From positions 537,027 to 601,026 of the forward strand of contig NZ_RBVY01000002.1 of assembly GCF_004000215.1 (NCBI RefSeq): 64,000 bases of DNA. Direction: 5' to 3'. Positions within the stretch are counted from its first letter, which is position 1; each line of letters begins with the position of its first letter. This document shows, in pieces, positions 45,176-54,589 of the stretch. A program made the position numbers and the translations under genes. The DNA comes from Nitratireductor alexandrii (lineage in GTDB: Bacteria; Pseudomonadota; Alphaproteobacteria; Rhizobiales; Rhizobiaceae). The notes under the pieces were generated by a model. The model saw only the letters and a list, made by a program, of their open reading frames with translations, was not told the origin of the DNA and ran no database searches.

Positions 45176-45631
45176 TCAGGTAGCCTTTTTCTTGAGCATC
45201 ATCGCCTGGCGCACGCAGCGCGCCACCAGCACGTCGTCCTGGTTGAAGGCGCGGTGTTCGAATTCCACGATGCCGCGGTCCGGCTTCGATTTCGAGTCGC
45301 GTACCGACAGGATTTCGGTTTCCACGCGCACCGTGTCGCCATGAAACAGCGGGTGCGGAAAGCTGGTCTCGCTCATGCCCAGATTGCCGATCGTGGTGCC
45401 GAGCGTGGTGTCGTGCACCGAGATGCCGATCATCAGGCCGAGCGTGAACAGCGAGTTGACCAGCGGCTTGCCCCATTCGCTCCTGGCGGCGAAGTCGAAA
45501 TCGATGTGCAGCGGTTGCGGATTGAGCGTCATCACCGAAAACAGCATGTTGTCGCTTTCGGTGACCGTCTTGCGCAGCGTGTGTCTTATCACCGCGCCGA
45601 CCTCGAATTCCTCCAGATGAAGCCCGGCCAT
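45176..45631 (-). CDS. MaoC-family (hot-dog) dehydratase
   Basis: 151-aa single hot-dog domain. FSVMTLNPQPLHIDFDFAARSEWGKPLVNSLFTLGLMIG contains the Asp/His pair of the R-hydratase site. The start ATG follows GGGAGGGACG. Single-domain length is shorter than the double MaoC mesaconyl-CoA hydratase. Being coupled to a CoA-lyase, it may hydrate an enoyl-CoA that the lyase then cleaves. Confidence 0.88.
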   Translation of the reverse strand: MAGLHLEEFEVGAVIRHTLRKTVTESDNMLFSVMTLNPQPLHIDFDFAARSEWGKPLVNSLFTLGLMIGISVHDTTLGTTIGNLGMSETSFPHPLFHGDTVRVETEILSVRDSKSKPDRGIVEFEHRAFNQDDVLVARCVRQAMMLKKKAT

Positions 45632-45775
45632 GTCGTCCCTCCCGCCTTCTGTGCGCCGTTGATAGGGCGGCGGCGCTGCGCCTGCAAGCGGCTGCCTCCG
45701 GTTAAGAAAGATGGTGAACCGTTCGTAAACCAATTCCTTCTACGGTCGGCCCAACGGTGGGGCCAGACGGGCGAC

Positions 45776-46918
45776 ATGATTGTTCAGCATTTCTTGAAAT
45801 GGATCGAGACGGCGCGGGTGGCCGAACGGGCCGCCGCCGCCAACGCGCTGGCGCGCGCCTATATCGTGTCGGACCTCGATTTCGAGGACCGCTGCGCGGC
45901 TGAAGCGGCGTTGACCCTGTTGCTCGACGATCCGTCGCCGAAAGTGCGCCAGGCCATGGCCGAGGCGCTCAAACTCAGCCCGCGCGCGCCTCAGCAGATC
46001 GTGGCCGCGCTCGCCGCCGACCAGCCCGAGGTCGCCGCGCCGCTGCTGGCGCTTTCCCCTGTATTGGGCGACAACGATCTGATCGACCTCGTGGCCGCCT
46101 CCGGCGCGGCCGCGCAGGGCCTGATCGCGGCCCGCGCGCGCGTGTCGATGGCGCTGGCGGCGGCGGTTGCCGAGGTCGGCGAGCCGGACGCCTGCGTGGC
46201 GCTGTTGCGCAATCCGGGCGCCGAAATCGCCTCGGTGAGCTTTCGCCGCATCGCCGAGCGGCTGGGCGGGCTGGCGCCGGTGCGCGAGGCGCTGATCGCC
46301 CATCCCGCGCTCCCCTCCGAGACCCGCCATGCGCTCGTGATCTCGCTCGGCGAGGTGCTGACCAGATCGCCGCTCGTCACGGCCTTGATGGGCAAGGCGC
46401 GCGCCGAGCGGCTGATGCGCGAGGCCTGCACGCGCGCCTCGCTGACGCTGATCGACGGCACGCGCCCGGCCGAATTCGCCGCGCTGGTGGAGCATCTGCG
46501 CATGCGCGGCGACCTGACGACCGGTTTTCTCGTCCGCGTGATCGCACACGGCAAGATCGACTTTTTCGGCGCCGCGCTGGTGGCGTTGTCGGGCCAGCCC
46601 GAAAGCCGGGTGCGGGCGCTTTTGTCGGGCGGGCGCGATACGGCCCTTGCGGCCTTGTTCCGCGCCGCCAGGCTGCCGGCCGGAACCCATGCGGCGGTGC
46701 TGCGCGCGCTCGCCGTCTGGCGCGAGGTCGCCAGGGGCAAGCGCGTCGCCGGCGCGCAGGAGGTCTCCTACATGATGCTGCGCTGTCTGCAGGACGCGCG
46801 TGGCGAGGCGGTCGACCCGGTCGATTGCGGCGGGCTTGCCAACCTGGTTAAGTCGATCCACCTCGAGGCGCTGCGCGAAAACGCGCGTGGCCACGCTCTG
46901 GCGATCGCCGCGGCGTGA
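45776..46918 (+). CDS. DUF2336 protein
   Basis: 380 aa, all-alpha, rich in Ala and Leu, with HEAT-like repeats (LLLDDPSPKVRQAMAEAL, ALLRNPGAEIASVSFRRIAERL). DUF2336 is found mainly in alphaproteobacteria and has no known function; some members are linked to cell-envelope or motility control. ATG follows GGGCGAC, a weak site. It converges on the CHAT gene, 18 bases apart. Confidence 0.83.
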   Translation: MIVQHFLKWIETARVAERAAAANALARAYIVSDLDFEDRCAAEAALTLLLDDPSPKVRQAMAEALKLSPRAPQQIVAALAADQPEVAAPLLALSPVLGDNDLIDLVAASGAAAQGLIAARARVSMALAAAVAEVGEPDACVALLRNPGAEIASVSFRRIAERLGGLAPVREALIAHPALPSETRHALVISLGEVLTRSPLVTALMGKARAERLMREACTRASLTLIDGTRPAEFAALVEHLRMRGDLTTGFLVRVIAHGKIDFFGAALVALSGQPESRVRALLSGGRDTALAALFRAARLPAGTHAAVLRALAVWREVARGKRVAGAQEVSYMMLRCLQDARGEAVDPVDCGGLANLVKSIHLEALRENARGHALAIAAA

Positions 46919-46936
46919 GCCGGGCCCTGCCAGCCG

Positions 46937-49900
46937 CTACCGCCCGCCTGAAAACACCACGAACGGCGCCCACACCGCCGGATCGGCATGGTCCGGTCTT
47001 GCCGGATCGTCGATCATCGCCAGCAAGGCGTGCTGCAGCGCCCGGGCCGGGCTGGCCTGTGGGTTTTCCCGTCGCCAGTTGATCGCCTCCACCGTAATCA
47101 GCGGCGCGGCGTCGTCGCGCACCGGCCAGTGCGAGACCAGGATCGCCCGTGCGCCGGCGAACAGGAAGGCGCGCGCCAGGCCGGAATAACCTTGCGAATC
47201 GGGATTGCCGTCGGACGCGGCCGTGTTGCAGGCCGACAACAGCAGCCAGTCGGCGTCGAGGGTCAGCGTCGCCGCTTCCGAGGCCGACAGAAACCCGTCG
47301 TCGCCGGCTGCGGTCGGGGCCGGCGCGGAAAACGCCAGGCCCGGCTCGCTGTCGCGGCCGAGTTCGCCGGCGACGAGCCCGTGCGTGGCGAAGGCGATCA
47401 CCTGCTGGCCGGTCAGCGCGGCGCGCCGCACCGCCGTTTCGCTCGCCGCCCCGCCGAGATAGATTGCCCGTTCGGCGGGCTCGAAGATCGCGCCGATCGC
47501 CTCGACCTCGCGCCGGGTGCCCGGCAGCGGGGCGAGGTTGGCCAACAGGGCGGGCGTGCGCGCGCTCCCGCCCGGCGAAAAGACCGGGTCGCCGAAACCG
47601 ACGAAACCGGCGGCGCGGCGCTCGGTTTGCGCGAGTGTGCGCAGCCGCAGCATGGCCAGCGAAGGCAGCACGGAGATCGCGTTGCGCCGGATCAGCCATG
47701 GCGTGCGGCCGTCGTCTTGTTCGGGCGGCGCGGTCACCAGCACCGAAAGCGGCAGGGCCGCCAGCGGCCCGTTGACGACCACCAGCAATTCCTTGTCGGC
47801 AAGCACGGGTTCGAGGTCCGAAAACAGCGTCAGGTAGAGCGCGTGGGCGGCGGCCCGGTCGAACCCGGTCGTGTCCGTCTTGAGCGCCAGCGGCTGCGCG
47901 CTTCTGGCCCCGCCGGTCGGGTCGAGCCCGGCGCGCAGCGCACGCACCTTTTTCGACAGCGCGGCGGCGCCGAGATCGACCCGCCGCCAGTGGAGCCGCT
48001 CTCTGTCGACGACGAAAATATCGGTCGCGTCTGCCGAGCTGTGAATCAGAACGGCCGTCTCGCGGGTCGACAGCAGATCGCGCATGTCGTGCCAGCTCAC
48101 CGGATCGGAGCGGTAACGCGCCTTGAAATCGGGAAAATCGCGGCCGATTTGGGCATGCACGGCGTCGAGTTCGGTCAGATCGGCGTCTATGTCGCCGTCG
48201 CGGCCGCCTTTCAGGAGGCTGAGGCGGGCGCGCAGGATCCGCTCCGACAACAGGTCGCGCCGGCGCAACAACGCGCCGAGCCGCGTATCGCCGGCCGAAA
48301 GCCGCTGGGCGACCTGGGTTGCGGTCTTCTCGGCCGCGCCCTCGACCATCTGCTGGGCGAATTCGAACGCCGTTGCCGCGCCCTGCATGGCCGCGGCCAG
48401 CGCGGCGGTGTCGGCGTCGCCCGGCACCTGCCTGCGCGCCTCGGCGCCGGCGGCGCGCGCGGCCTGCCAAAGGCGGGCGCTCAGCGGGCCGTAGAGCCGG
48501 TCGCGCAACGGACCGTAGCGGAACAGGTCGCCGGACAGGGTCGGCAAATGCTGCGAGGCCAGCAGAGTCGGAATGCGATAGGGCACGTTGTAGGGCAGGG
48601 CGAAATTCAGCGCCATCTCGAACCGGCAGGCTTGCGTTCCTTGCGCCAGAACGCAGGCGTCGAGATAGGCGCGCTGGGCGAAATATTCGAGGCCGGGCAG
48701 GGACGGCGGACCCGCCTTCTGCGAGGCCTCCAGCAGGCGGGCGACATCGGCCTTGTCCGAGGCTGCCGTGGCCGCCAGAAGGTCGCCAAGCGCCCGCAAC
48801 GAGGCCAGGACGCTTTCCGCGCGCGGCGTGCCGACGGCGAGTTTTTGCGCACCGGCGATCTCGACCGCGTGGCGGTCGTAAGAGGCCTCGAAGGCCTGCC
48901 GCGTCGCCTCCGCCTCGGCGAGCCGGCCGGCGTCGATCAGCAGGTAGATGCGTCGGAAATCGATCCGGGCGCGCAGGAACCAGTCGCGCGGCCGCTGGGT
49001 GCGCGCCAGTTCGGCGGCCTCGTCGAGGCGCGCCAGGCTGTTGTCGTCGTGCCCGGACAGGAAATCGTGCAGCGCCCAGGCGATCAGATGCTCGACCTGG
49101 TTGTCGAGATCGCGGAACCCGGTCCGGGCCGCCTCGCTGGCATAATAGGGCGCGGCGCGGCCGAGAAAGCCGAGCTGGGTATTGGCGGCGGCGAGTCGCG
49201 CCGCGGCGATCGCCGTGTCGAGCCTGTCCGAACCGGCCTCGGCGCCGTCGCGGGCGAAGTCGACCAGCCTGGCCTGCGCGATCACCGGTGCGCCGGCGGC
49301 AAGCGCCAGCCGCGCCAGCATGCTGTTGAGATAGCGTCCCTGTTCGGAGGCGACGGTCTCGGCGCAGTCTTCGACGAATAGCGGTCCCGCCAGCGCGTTT
49401 TCGGCCGCGTCGAATTCCGCCGCCGCGATCAGCAGGCCGGCCAGGTCGCGGCGCAAGAATTCTTCCTGCGCGCAGCTCAGCCCCGCCGGCGTCGTGCCGG
49501 CCGTGGTCGTCAGCTTTCGCTCGCTCAGCGCCTGCATCAACAGGTGGTTGGCGATTTCGGTGAAGGCCAGCATGCCGTCATAGAGCCCGAGGTGGCGATA
49601 GGCTCGGGCCAGCGCGATATTGGCCGAGAGTTCGCGCCGCTTGTCGATTTCCGGATTGTTTTGCAGCGAGGCGGAAAGCCGCTGCAGGCCGGCGACGATC
49701 CGCTCTTCGGTGAGCAGGGCGAGCGCCAGCAACAGGCGCGAAGAGGCTGCGTCGACGGCCGTGCCGGTGCGCGTGGTCCCGCTTTCCTCGCGGAGCGCGA
49801 AGGCGCGTTCGTATTGGGCGTCGGCCTCGTCCAGGCGCTCCAGCCGCACGAGGTCGGAGGCGCGCGCCTCGAGCGTGGCGGCATGGCGGTCGTCCTCGCC

Positions 49901-50218
49901 TGGCACCTGGTCGATCGCCTCGGCCGCGGTCGCAAACAGCACCTGCGAGCGCTCGAAATCCCCGGCAAGCCGCGCCACCGAGGCGGCCGCGGCCGCCAGC
50001 ACGTAGCGGTCGGCATGGGCGAACGGCGCAAGCGCGTCCAGCCCGTCCTCCAGCATCCGCCGCGCCGCCGCCAAGTCGGCCGCATCGCCCTTGGTCAGGC
50101 GGCTCGCCGCTTCGACGGTTTCGATCGTCGCCGGCGCCAGCACCTGCGCGGCGGCCGGCAGGGCCGAAAGCAGAACGACGACGAACAGGGCGGCTGGAAT
50201 CAGGGATCGAATGCGCAT
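46937..50218 (-). CDS. Exported TPR/CHAT-domain (caspase-like) protein
   Basis: 1093 aa. ATG at 50218 begins a Sec signal peptide (RIRSLIPAALFVVVLLSAL, cut after AAA about 24). A long helical repeat region runs to about residue 680, in the TPR style (ERSQVLFATAAEAIDQVPGEDD, RLDEADAQYERAFALRE). The C-terminal third is a CHAT domain with VIAFATHG (catalytic His) and LLLSACNTAA (catalytic Cys), plus GARAILVSHWPV and AEINW-like ending. CHAT proteases are caspase relatives; most described ones are cytoplasmic. This one appears to be exported, and its target is unknown. Confidence 0.88.
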   Translation of the reverse strand: MRIRSLIPAALFVVVLLSALPAAAQVLAPATIETVEAASRLTKGDAADLAAARRMLEDGLDALAPFAHADRYVLAAAAASVARLAGDFERSQVLFATAAEAIDQVPGEDDRHAATLEARASDLVRLERLDEADAQYERAFALREESGTTRTGTAVDAASSRLLLALALLTEERIVAGLQRLSASLQNNPEIDKRRELSANIALARAYRHLGLYDGMLAFTEIANHLLMQALSERKLTTTAGTTPAGLSCAQEEFLRRDLAGLLIAAAEFDAAENALAGPLFVEDCAETVASEQGRYLNSMLARLALAAGAPVIAQARLVDFARDGAEAGSDRLDTAIAAARLAAANTQLGFLGRAAPYYASEAARTGFRDLDNQVEHLIAWALHDFLSGHDDNSLARLDEAAELARTQRPRDWFLRARIDFRRIYLLIDAGRLAEAEATRQAFEASYDRHAVEIAGAQKLAVGTPRAESVLASLRALGDLLAATAASDKADVARLLEASQKAGPPSLPGLEYFAQRAYLDACVLAQGTQACRFEMALNFALPYNVPYRIPTLLASQHLPTLSGDLFRYGPLRDRLYGPLSARLWQAARAAGAEARRQVPGDADTAALAAAMQGAATAFEFAQQMVEGAAEKTATQVAQRLSAGDTRLGALLRRRDLLSERILRARLSLLKGGRDGDIDADLTELDAVHAQIGRDFPDFKARYRSDPVSWHDMRDLLSTRETAVLIHSSADATDIFVVDRERLHWRRVDLGAAALSKKVRALRAGLDPTGGARSAQPLALKTDTTGFDRAAAHALYLTLFSDLEPVLADKELLVVVNGPLAALPLSVLVTAPPEQDDGRTPWLIRRNAISVLPSLAMLRLRTLAQTERRAAGFVGFGDPVFSPGGSARTPALLANLAPLPGTRREVEAIGAIFEPAERAIYLGGAASETAVRRAALTGQQVIAFATHGLVAGELGRDSEPGLAFSAPAPTAAGDDGFLSASEAATLTLDADWLLLSACNTAASDGNPDSQGYSGLARAFLFAGARAILVSHWPVRDDAAPLITVEAINWRRENPQASPARALQHALLAMIDDPARPDHADPAVWAPFVVFSGGR

Positions 50219-50334
50219 TGCCTGCACTCTAGCAAGGGATCGCCATTCGCAAAGCCTCGCGAAAGACCATAAGTAGGGCCCGGACCGTGCCCGCTGGCCT
50301 TCCTGGACGAACATTGCGGCGCCCGAGGGGCGGG

Positions 50335-51252
50335 TCAACGTCTCACGCGCGCCAAAACAAGGCCGCCGGCCAAGATCAGCGCCGCGCCGGCATAGGAGGC
50401 CGGGTCCGGCACCTCGCCGAAAAAGACAAGTCCCAAAATGCCGGCAAACACCAGCCAGCTATAGTCGACCGGCCCGAGCAGCGCGACATCGGCCAGCCGG
50501 TAGCCGCGGATGATGCAGAACTGGGCCGTGATCGCGATCGGACCGAGCATCACAAACGGCCACAACCCGGTAAGGCCGAGCGGTCGCCAGGCCAGCCAGG
50601 CCGGGGCGGCCAGGATCGCGATGCCGAACGCGTTGACGTATAAAAGCACGGTCAGGGCCGGCTCGCGCACGCTCAAGGTTTTGATCATGATCGTTTCGCC
50701 GGCCACCAGCAGGGCGCCGGCGGCCGCGATCGCGGCCGGCAGCACATAGGCGGCATCGAGGTCTCGAAACGCACCCTTGGAGGCGACGATGGTCGCCGCT
50801 CCGGCCGTGCACAGCACGATGCCGCTCCATTGCCGCGACCCGATCCGCTCCCCCAGCAGCCACACGCCCAGGCCGATGGCGAAAACCACCTGTAAAAGCC
50901 CGATCGCCGTTGCGTCGACGATCGGCATGCCGGCCGCCGCCTGGATCGCGGCCATGCCGCCGCTGGCGCCGAGCGTGGCGCGCAGCAGATGCGATCGCGG
51001 TCGCCGGCTGACTAGGCGTTGCGGCGGCTGTCGGGTGGCCGCCACCACCGCGCCGAGCGTCGCCAGCCCGCCGACATAACGCAACCACAGGATTTGCGGT
51101 GCGCTGGCGCTGTCGCCGGCAAACTTGCCCGACGCGAATACCAGGGTGAACAGGGCGGTGCCGGCCGCCGTCCACAGGACGGCCTCGAAATTTCTGGTGC
51201 ACACGCGGCTTCTCCGGCGGGCTGAGGATGGATTTGCCTTATTTTCTTTCAC
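50335..51252 (-). CDS. EamA/DMT-family transporter
   Basis: 305 aa with about ten membrane segments in two EamA repeats: RNFEAVLWTAAGTALFTLVFASGKFAG, TFLQVVFAIGLGVWLLGERIG-type block and LADVALLGPVDYSWLVFAGILGLVFFGEVPD. Start is GTG at 51252; another GTG at 51204 is possible. It is divergent from a LysR gene that may regulate it. Substrate unknown. Confidence 0.9.
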   Translation of the reverse strand: MKENKANPSSARRRSRVCTRNFEAVLWTAAGTALFTLVFASGKFAGDSASAPQILWLRYVGGLATLGAVVAATRQPPQRLVSRRPRSHLLRATLGASGGMAAIQAAAGMPIVDATAIGLLQVVFAIGLGVWLLGERIGSRQWSGIVLCTAGAATIVASKGAFRDLDAAYVLPAAIAAAGALLVAGETIMIKTLSVREPALTVLLYVNAFGIAILAAPAWLAWRPLGLTGLWPFVMLGPIAITAQFCIIRGYRLADVALLGPVDYSWLVFAGILGLVFFGEVPDPASYAGAALILAGGLVLARVRR

Positions 51253-51284
51253 CCTTCATGCTTCGGATAAAACGAGAAGATTTT

Positions 51285-51297
51285 TCTCTGAAAGAGA
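51285..51297. promoter_or_regulatory. TCTCT-GAA-AGAGA palindrome ahead of the LysR gene
   Basis: A perfect 5-3-5 inverted repeat in the short divergent gap between the EamA transporter and LysR genes, seven bases before the LysR ATG. It overlaps the probable ribosome site. LysR proteins usually bind such imperfect repeats in divergent regions, so this is a candidate operator. Confidence 0.42.
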
Positions 51298-51304
51298 TTT
51301 TTTG

Positions 51305-52183
51305 ATGCAGGAAACGCCGAAACTCTCTCTCAACGCCGTGCGCGTGTTCGAATGCGCCGCGCGGCTAGGCGGCATGCTGGCGGCAGCCGAGGAACTGGGG
51401 GTGACGCCCGGGGCCGTCAGCCATCAGATTCGCGCATTGGAGGAGCGGATCGGCGTAAGCCTTTTCCGTCGGCGCAACAATTCGATCGCGCTCACCGATG
51501 CCGGCCGCCAGTTCCAGCGCGACGTCACGCCGGCGCTGGCGATGATCGAGCGGGCCGCGGGCGCACTCTACCGCGACCGTGACGCGGTCGTCATCCGCGC
51601 CTCGGTATCGCTTGCCGTGCGCTGGCTGATACCGGCGCTCGAACGGTTCAAGGCGGGCGCGGCCGAGGCCCGTATCCGGTTGGAGACGACCCATTACGCC
51701 CGGGTCGAACTCGGCGGCCGGGCGGATATCGCCATCAGCTATCTGCGCCGTGGCGAGGACGGCCCCGGCGCGCTTCTGTTCAAGGATGTCTGCCGGCCGA
51801 TGCTGGCGCCGGCCTTGCTGGAGCGCAGCCGCTACGTCCGGCGCGGGGATATCGGCCGTGTGCCGGCCCTGTCGGCCACCGCCGGGGACTGGGACTGGCG
51901 GCTGTGGGCCGAACAGGCCGGCCTCGGCTTCGACGCCCTCAAATTCAGCCATGTCTTCGACACCGACGATGCCGCCATCCACGCCGCAACTGCCGGGCTC
52001 GGCATGGTGCTGGCGACACCGTTCATGACCGCCAAGGAGATCGCGGCCGGCTCGCTCGTCCATCTGCCCGACGCGCTGGCGGTGGCGACCGGTGAATTGC
52101 GCCTACTCAGCGCCGGGCGAGCGTCGCGGCTGGCGCGCCGGCTTGCCGACTGGCTGCGCGAGGAAGCCCGCCGCGCGGCGTGA
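51305..52183 (+). CDS. LysR-family transcriptional regulator (GcvA-like)
   Basis: 292 aa. The winged-helix N-terminus LSLNAVRVFECAARLGGMLAAAEELGVTPGAVSHQIRALEERIG is followed by the effector domain. The phrase LNAVRVFE and the AVSHQIRALE motif are typical of the GcvA/AmpR-like branch. Divergent from an EamA transporter it may control. Located near gcvTHP, but the glycine genes have their own riboswitch. Confidence 0.92.
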   Translation: MQETPKLSLNAVRVFECAARLGGMLAAAEELGVTPGAVSHQIRALEERIGVSLFRRRNNSIALTDAGRQFQRDVTPALAMIERAAGALYRDRDAVVIRASVSLAVRWLIPALERFKAGAAEARIRLETTHYARVELGGRADIAISYLRRGEDGPGALLFKDVCRPMLAPALLERSRYVRRGDIGRVPALSATAGDWDWRLWAEQAGLGFDALKFSHVFDTDDAAIHAATAGLGMVLATPFMTAKEIAAGSLVHLPDALAVATGELRLLSAGRASRLARRLADWLREEARRAA

Positions 52184-52303
52184 CGAAGCCCCGGGGCCGG
52201 CGCGGCGTATGCCCCGATGCCTGTTTTATCTGTCGAAACAAGGGGATCGCATGCGACCTTGATTCAAGACGGCAGCATCGCGCGGCGCGGCGGCGGCCTG
52301 GTC

Positions 52304-54349
52304 TCAGATGTCGAGGTCGTGCGCGAATTCCGCCCGGTCCTGGATGAAGCGGAAGCGGCTTTCCGGCTTGGTGCCCATCAGCGCCTTGATCGTGTCGGTG
52401 GTCGCCGTGGCGTCGTCCAGCACCTCCACGCGCAACAGCGTGCGCTTGCCGGGCTGCATGGTGGTTTCCTTGAGCTGCGCCGCCATCATCTCGCCAAGGC
52501 CCTTGAAGCGGCTGATCTCCACCTTGCCGCGCCCGGTGAACTCGTTGGCCAGCAATTCGTCCTTGTGCGCGTCGTCGCGCGCATAGGCGACCTTGCCGCC
52601 TTGGCTGATGCGGTAGAGCGGCGGCACGGCCATGTAGAGATGGCCGCCGCGGATCAGCTCCGGCATCTCCTGGTAGAAGAAGGTGATCAAAAGCGAGGCG
52701 ATATGCGCGCCGTCGACATCGGCGTCGGTCATGATGATGACCCGGTCGTAGCGCAGATCCTCCTCGCGATATTTCGAGCGGGTGCCGCAGCCGAGCGCCT
52801 GGATCAGGTCCGATATCTGCTGGTTGGCGCTCAGCTTCTCGTGGCCGGCGCTGGCCACGTTGAGGATCTTGCCGCGCAGCGGCAGCACCGCCTGCAATTT
52901 GCGGTCGCGGGCCTGCTTGGCCGAGCCGCCGGCCGAATCGCCCTCCACGATGAAGATTTCCGCGCCCGCCGCCGCGTTCTGGGTGCAGTCGGCAAGCTTG
53001 CCCGGCAGGCGCAGCTTGCGCACCGCCGATTTGCGGCTGACTTCTTTTTCCTGGCGCCGGCGCACGCGTTCGTCGGCGCGCGCGATCACCCAGTCGAGCA
53101 GTTTCGTGGCTTCCTGGGGGTTGTCGGCGAGCCAGTGGTCGAAGGCGTCGCGCACCGCCGCGTCGACGATCTTCTGCGCCTCCAGCGTCGCCAGCCGGTC
53201 CTTGGTCTGGCCGACGAATTCCGGCTCGCGGATGAACACCGACAACATGCCGGCCGCCGACACCATCACGTCCTCGGCGGTGACGATCGAGGCGCGCTTG
53301 TTGCCCACCAGTTCGGCGTGGGCGCGCAGGCCGCGCATCAGCGCGCCGCGAAAACCGGCCTCGTGCGTGCCGCCCTCGGCCGTGGGGATGGTGTTGCAGT
53401 AGGAATTGACGAAACCGTCGCCGCCATACCAGGTCACCGCCCATTCGACCGAGCCGTGGCCGCCCTGGCGTTCGCTCTTGCCGGCGAAGACTTCGCGCGT
53501 GACCTGGAATTCGTCGCCCAGCGAGGCGGTCAGATAGTCGCGCAAGCCGCCGGGAAAGTGGAACACCGCCTTTTCTGGCGTCTCGTCCTTGCCGGTGATC
53601 AATTCGGGCGCGCACGACCAGCGGATTTCCACGCCGCCGAACAGATAGGCCTTCGAGCGCGCCATCCGGCACAACCGTGCCGGCTCGAAATGCACGCTCT
53701 TGCCGAAAATCTCGGCGTCGGGGTGGAACCGTACGCGCGTGCCGCGCCGGTTGTGAACCTCGCCGAGCTTTTCCAGCGATCCCAGCGCCAGCCCGCGCGA
53801 GAAGCGCTGCCGGTAGAGCTGGCGCCCGCGCGCCACCTCCACCTCGAGCGAATCCGACAGCGCGTTGACCACCGAGATGCCGACGCCGTGCAGGCCGCCC
53901 GAAGTCTCGTAGACCTTGGAATCGAATTTGCCGCCGGCATGCAGCGTCGTCATGATCACTTCCAATGCCGATTTCGACTTGAATTTCGGGTGCGGATCGA
54001 CGGGGATGCCGCGTCCGTTGTCGGTGATGGTCAAAAACCCGTCCGCGTCGAGCTCGACCTCGATGAAGGTCGCGTGGCCGGCGACCGCCTCGTCCATGGA
54101 GTTGTCGATCACCTCGGCGAACAGGTGATGCAGCGCCTTTTCGTCGGTGCCGCCAATATACATGCCCGGCCGCCGGCGTACCGGCTCCAGCCCTTCCAGC
54201 ACCTCGATGTCGGCGGCGCTGTAGGCCTCGCTGCCGTCTTTGGCCGCCGGTGCCGGCTTGGCCGCGCGCGCCGGCGCCGAGGGCGCGCGCTCGGCGGGCG
54301 GCGATGCGGGCGTGTCGAGCGCGGCGAAAAGGTCGTTATTGTCGTCCAT
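52304..54349 (-). CDS. parE: DNA topoisomerase IV subunit B
   Basis: 681-aa ATPase subunit that partners ParC for chromosome decatenation. GHKL motifs EVIDNSMDEA and GLHGVGISVVNALS, TOPRIM motifs IVEGDSAGGSAKQ and MTDADVDGAHI, and the QGGKVAYARDD tail are all present. The first 40 residues are an Ala/Pro/Lys-rich leader, as in other Rhizobiales. parC is not in the window. Confidence 0.95.
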   Translation of the reverse strand: MDDNNDLFAALDTPASPPAERAPSAPARAAKPAPAAKDGSEAYSAADIEVLEGLEPVRRRPGMYIGGTDEKALHHLFAEVIDNSMDEAVAGHATFIEVELDADGFLTITDNGRGIPVDPHPKFKSKSALEVIMTTLHAGGKFDSKVYETSGGLHGVGISVVNALSDSLEVEVARGRQLYRQRFSRGLALGSLEKLGEVHNRRGTRVRFHPDAEIFGKSVHFEPARLCRMARSKAYLFGGVEIRWSCAPELITGKDETPEKAVFHFPGGLRDYLTASLGDEFQVTREVFAGKSERQGGHGSVEWAVTWYGGDGFVNSYCNTIPTAEGGTHEAGFRGALMRGLRAHAELVGNKRASIVTAEDVMVSAAGMLSVFIREPEFVGQTKDRLATLEAQKIVDAAVRDAFDHWLADNPQEATKLLDWVIARADERVRRRQEKEVSRKSAVRKLRLPGKLADCTQNAAAGAEIFIVEGDSAGGSAKQARDRKLQAVLPLRGKILNVASAGHEKLSANQQISDLIQALGCGTRSKYREEDLRYDRVIIMTDADVDGAHIASLLITFFYQEMPELIRGGHLYMAVPPLYRISQGGKVAYARDDAHKDELLANEFTGRGKVEISRFKGLGEMMAAQLKETTMQPGKRTLLRVEVLDDATATTDTIKALMGTKPESRFRFIQDRAEFAHDLDI

Positions 54350-54544
54350 GGGCGATCTGGGTCCAGTCTGCGAATCACTGCCGAGTGTGCCACGGAACGC
54401 GGTCGCGGTGATAATGCGGGGCAGGCGCGCTCCGCCGCATATCCGATCGTGATGCGGCGCTCAAGCCGATGAAGCGTGAACCGGGTGCGCGCGGCGCGGC
54501 GATTTGAAGGCGGGACGCGAAAAAACGGAGTCCGCTCGCCGGCC

Positions 54545-54571
54545 GATCCCGCGCGCCTGGCGCGCGGGATC
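54545..54571. terminator. 12-bp perfect hairpin between gcvP and parE
   Basis: GATCCCGCGCGC and GCGCGCGGGATC pair around a three-base loop, 19 bases after the gcvP stop. There is no T-run on the minus strand, so it may be a weak terminator or a stem that protects the gcv mRNA 3' end. Confidence 0.5.
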
Positions 54572-54589
54572 TGTTTTGGCGGGTGGGCG

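Noticed and set aside
46937..52183. Possible defence island around the CHAT protein
   Set aside because: The neighbours are a DUF2336 protein, an EamA transporter and a LysR regulator. There are no nucleases, ATPases, cas genes or reverse transcriptase, so only the CHAT protein itself is kept as a lead.
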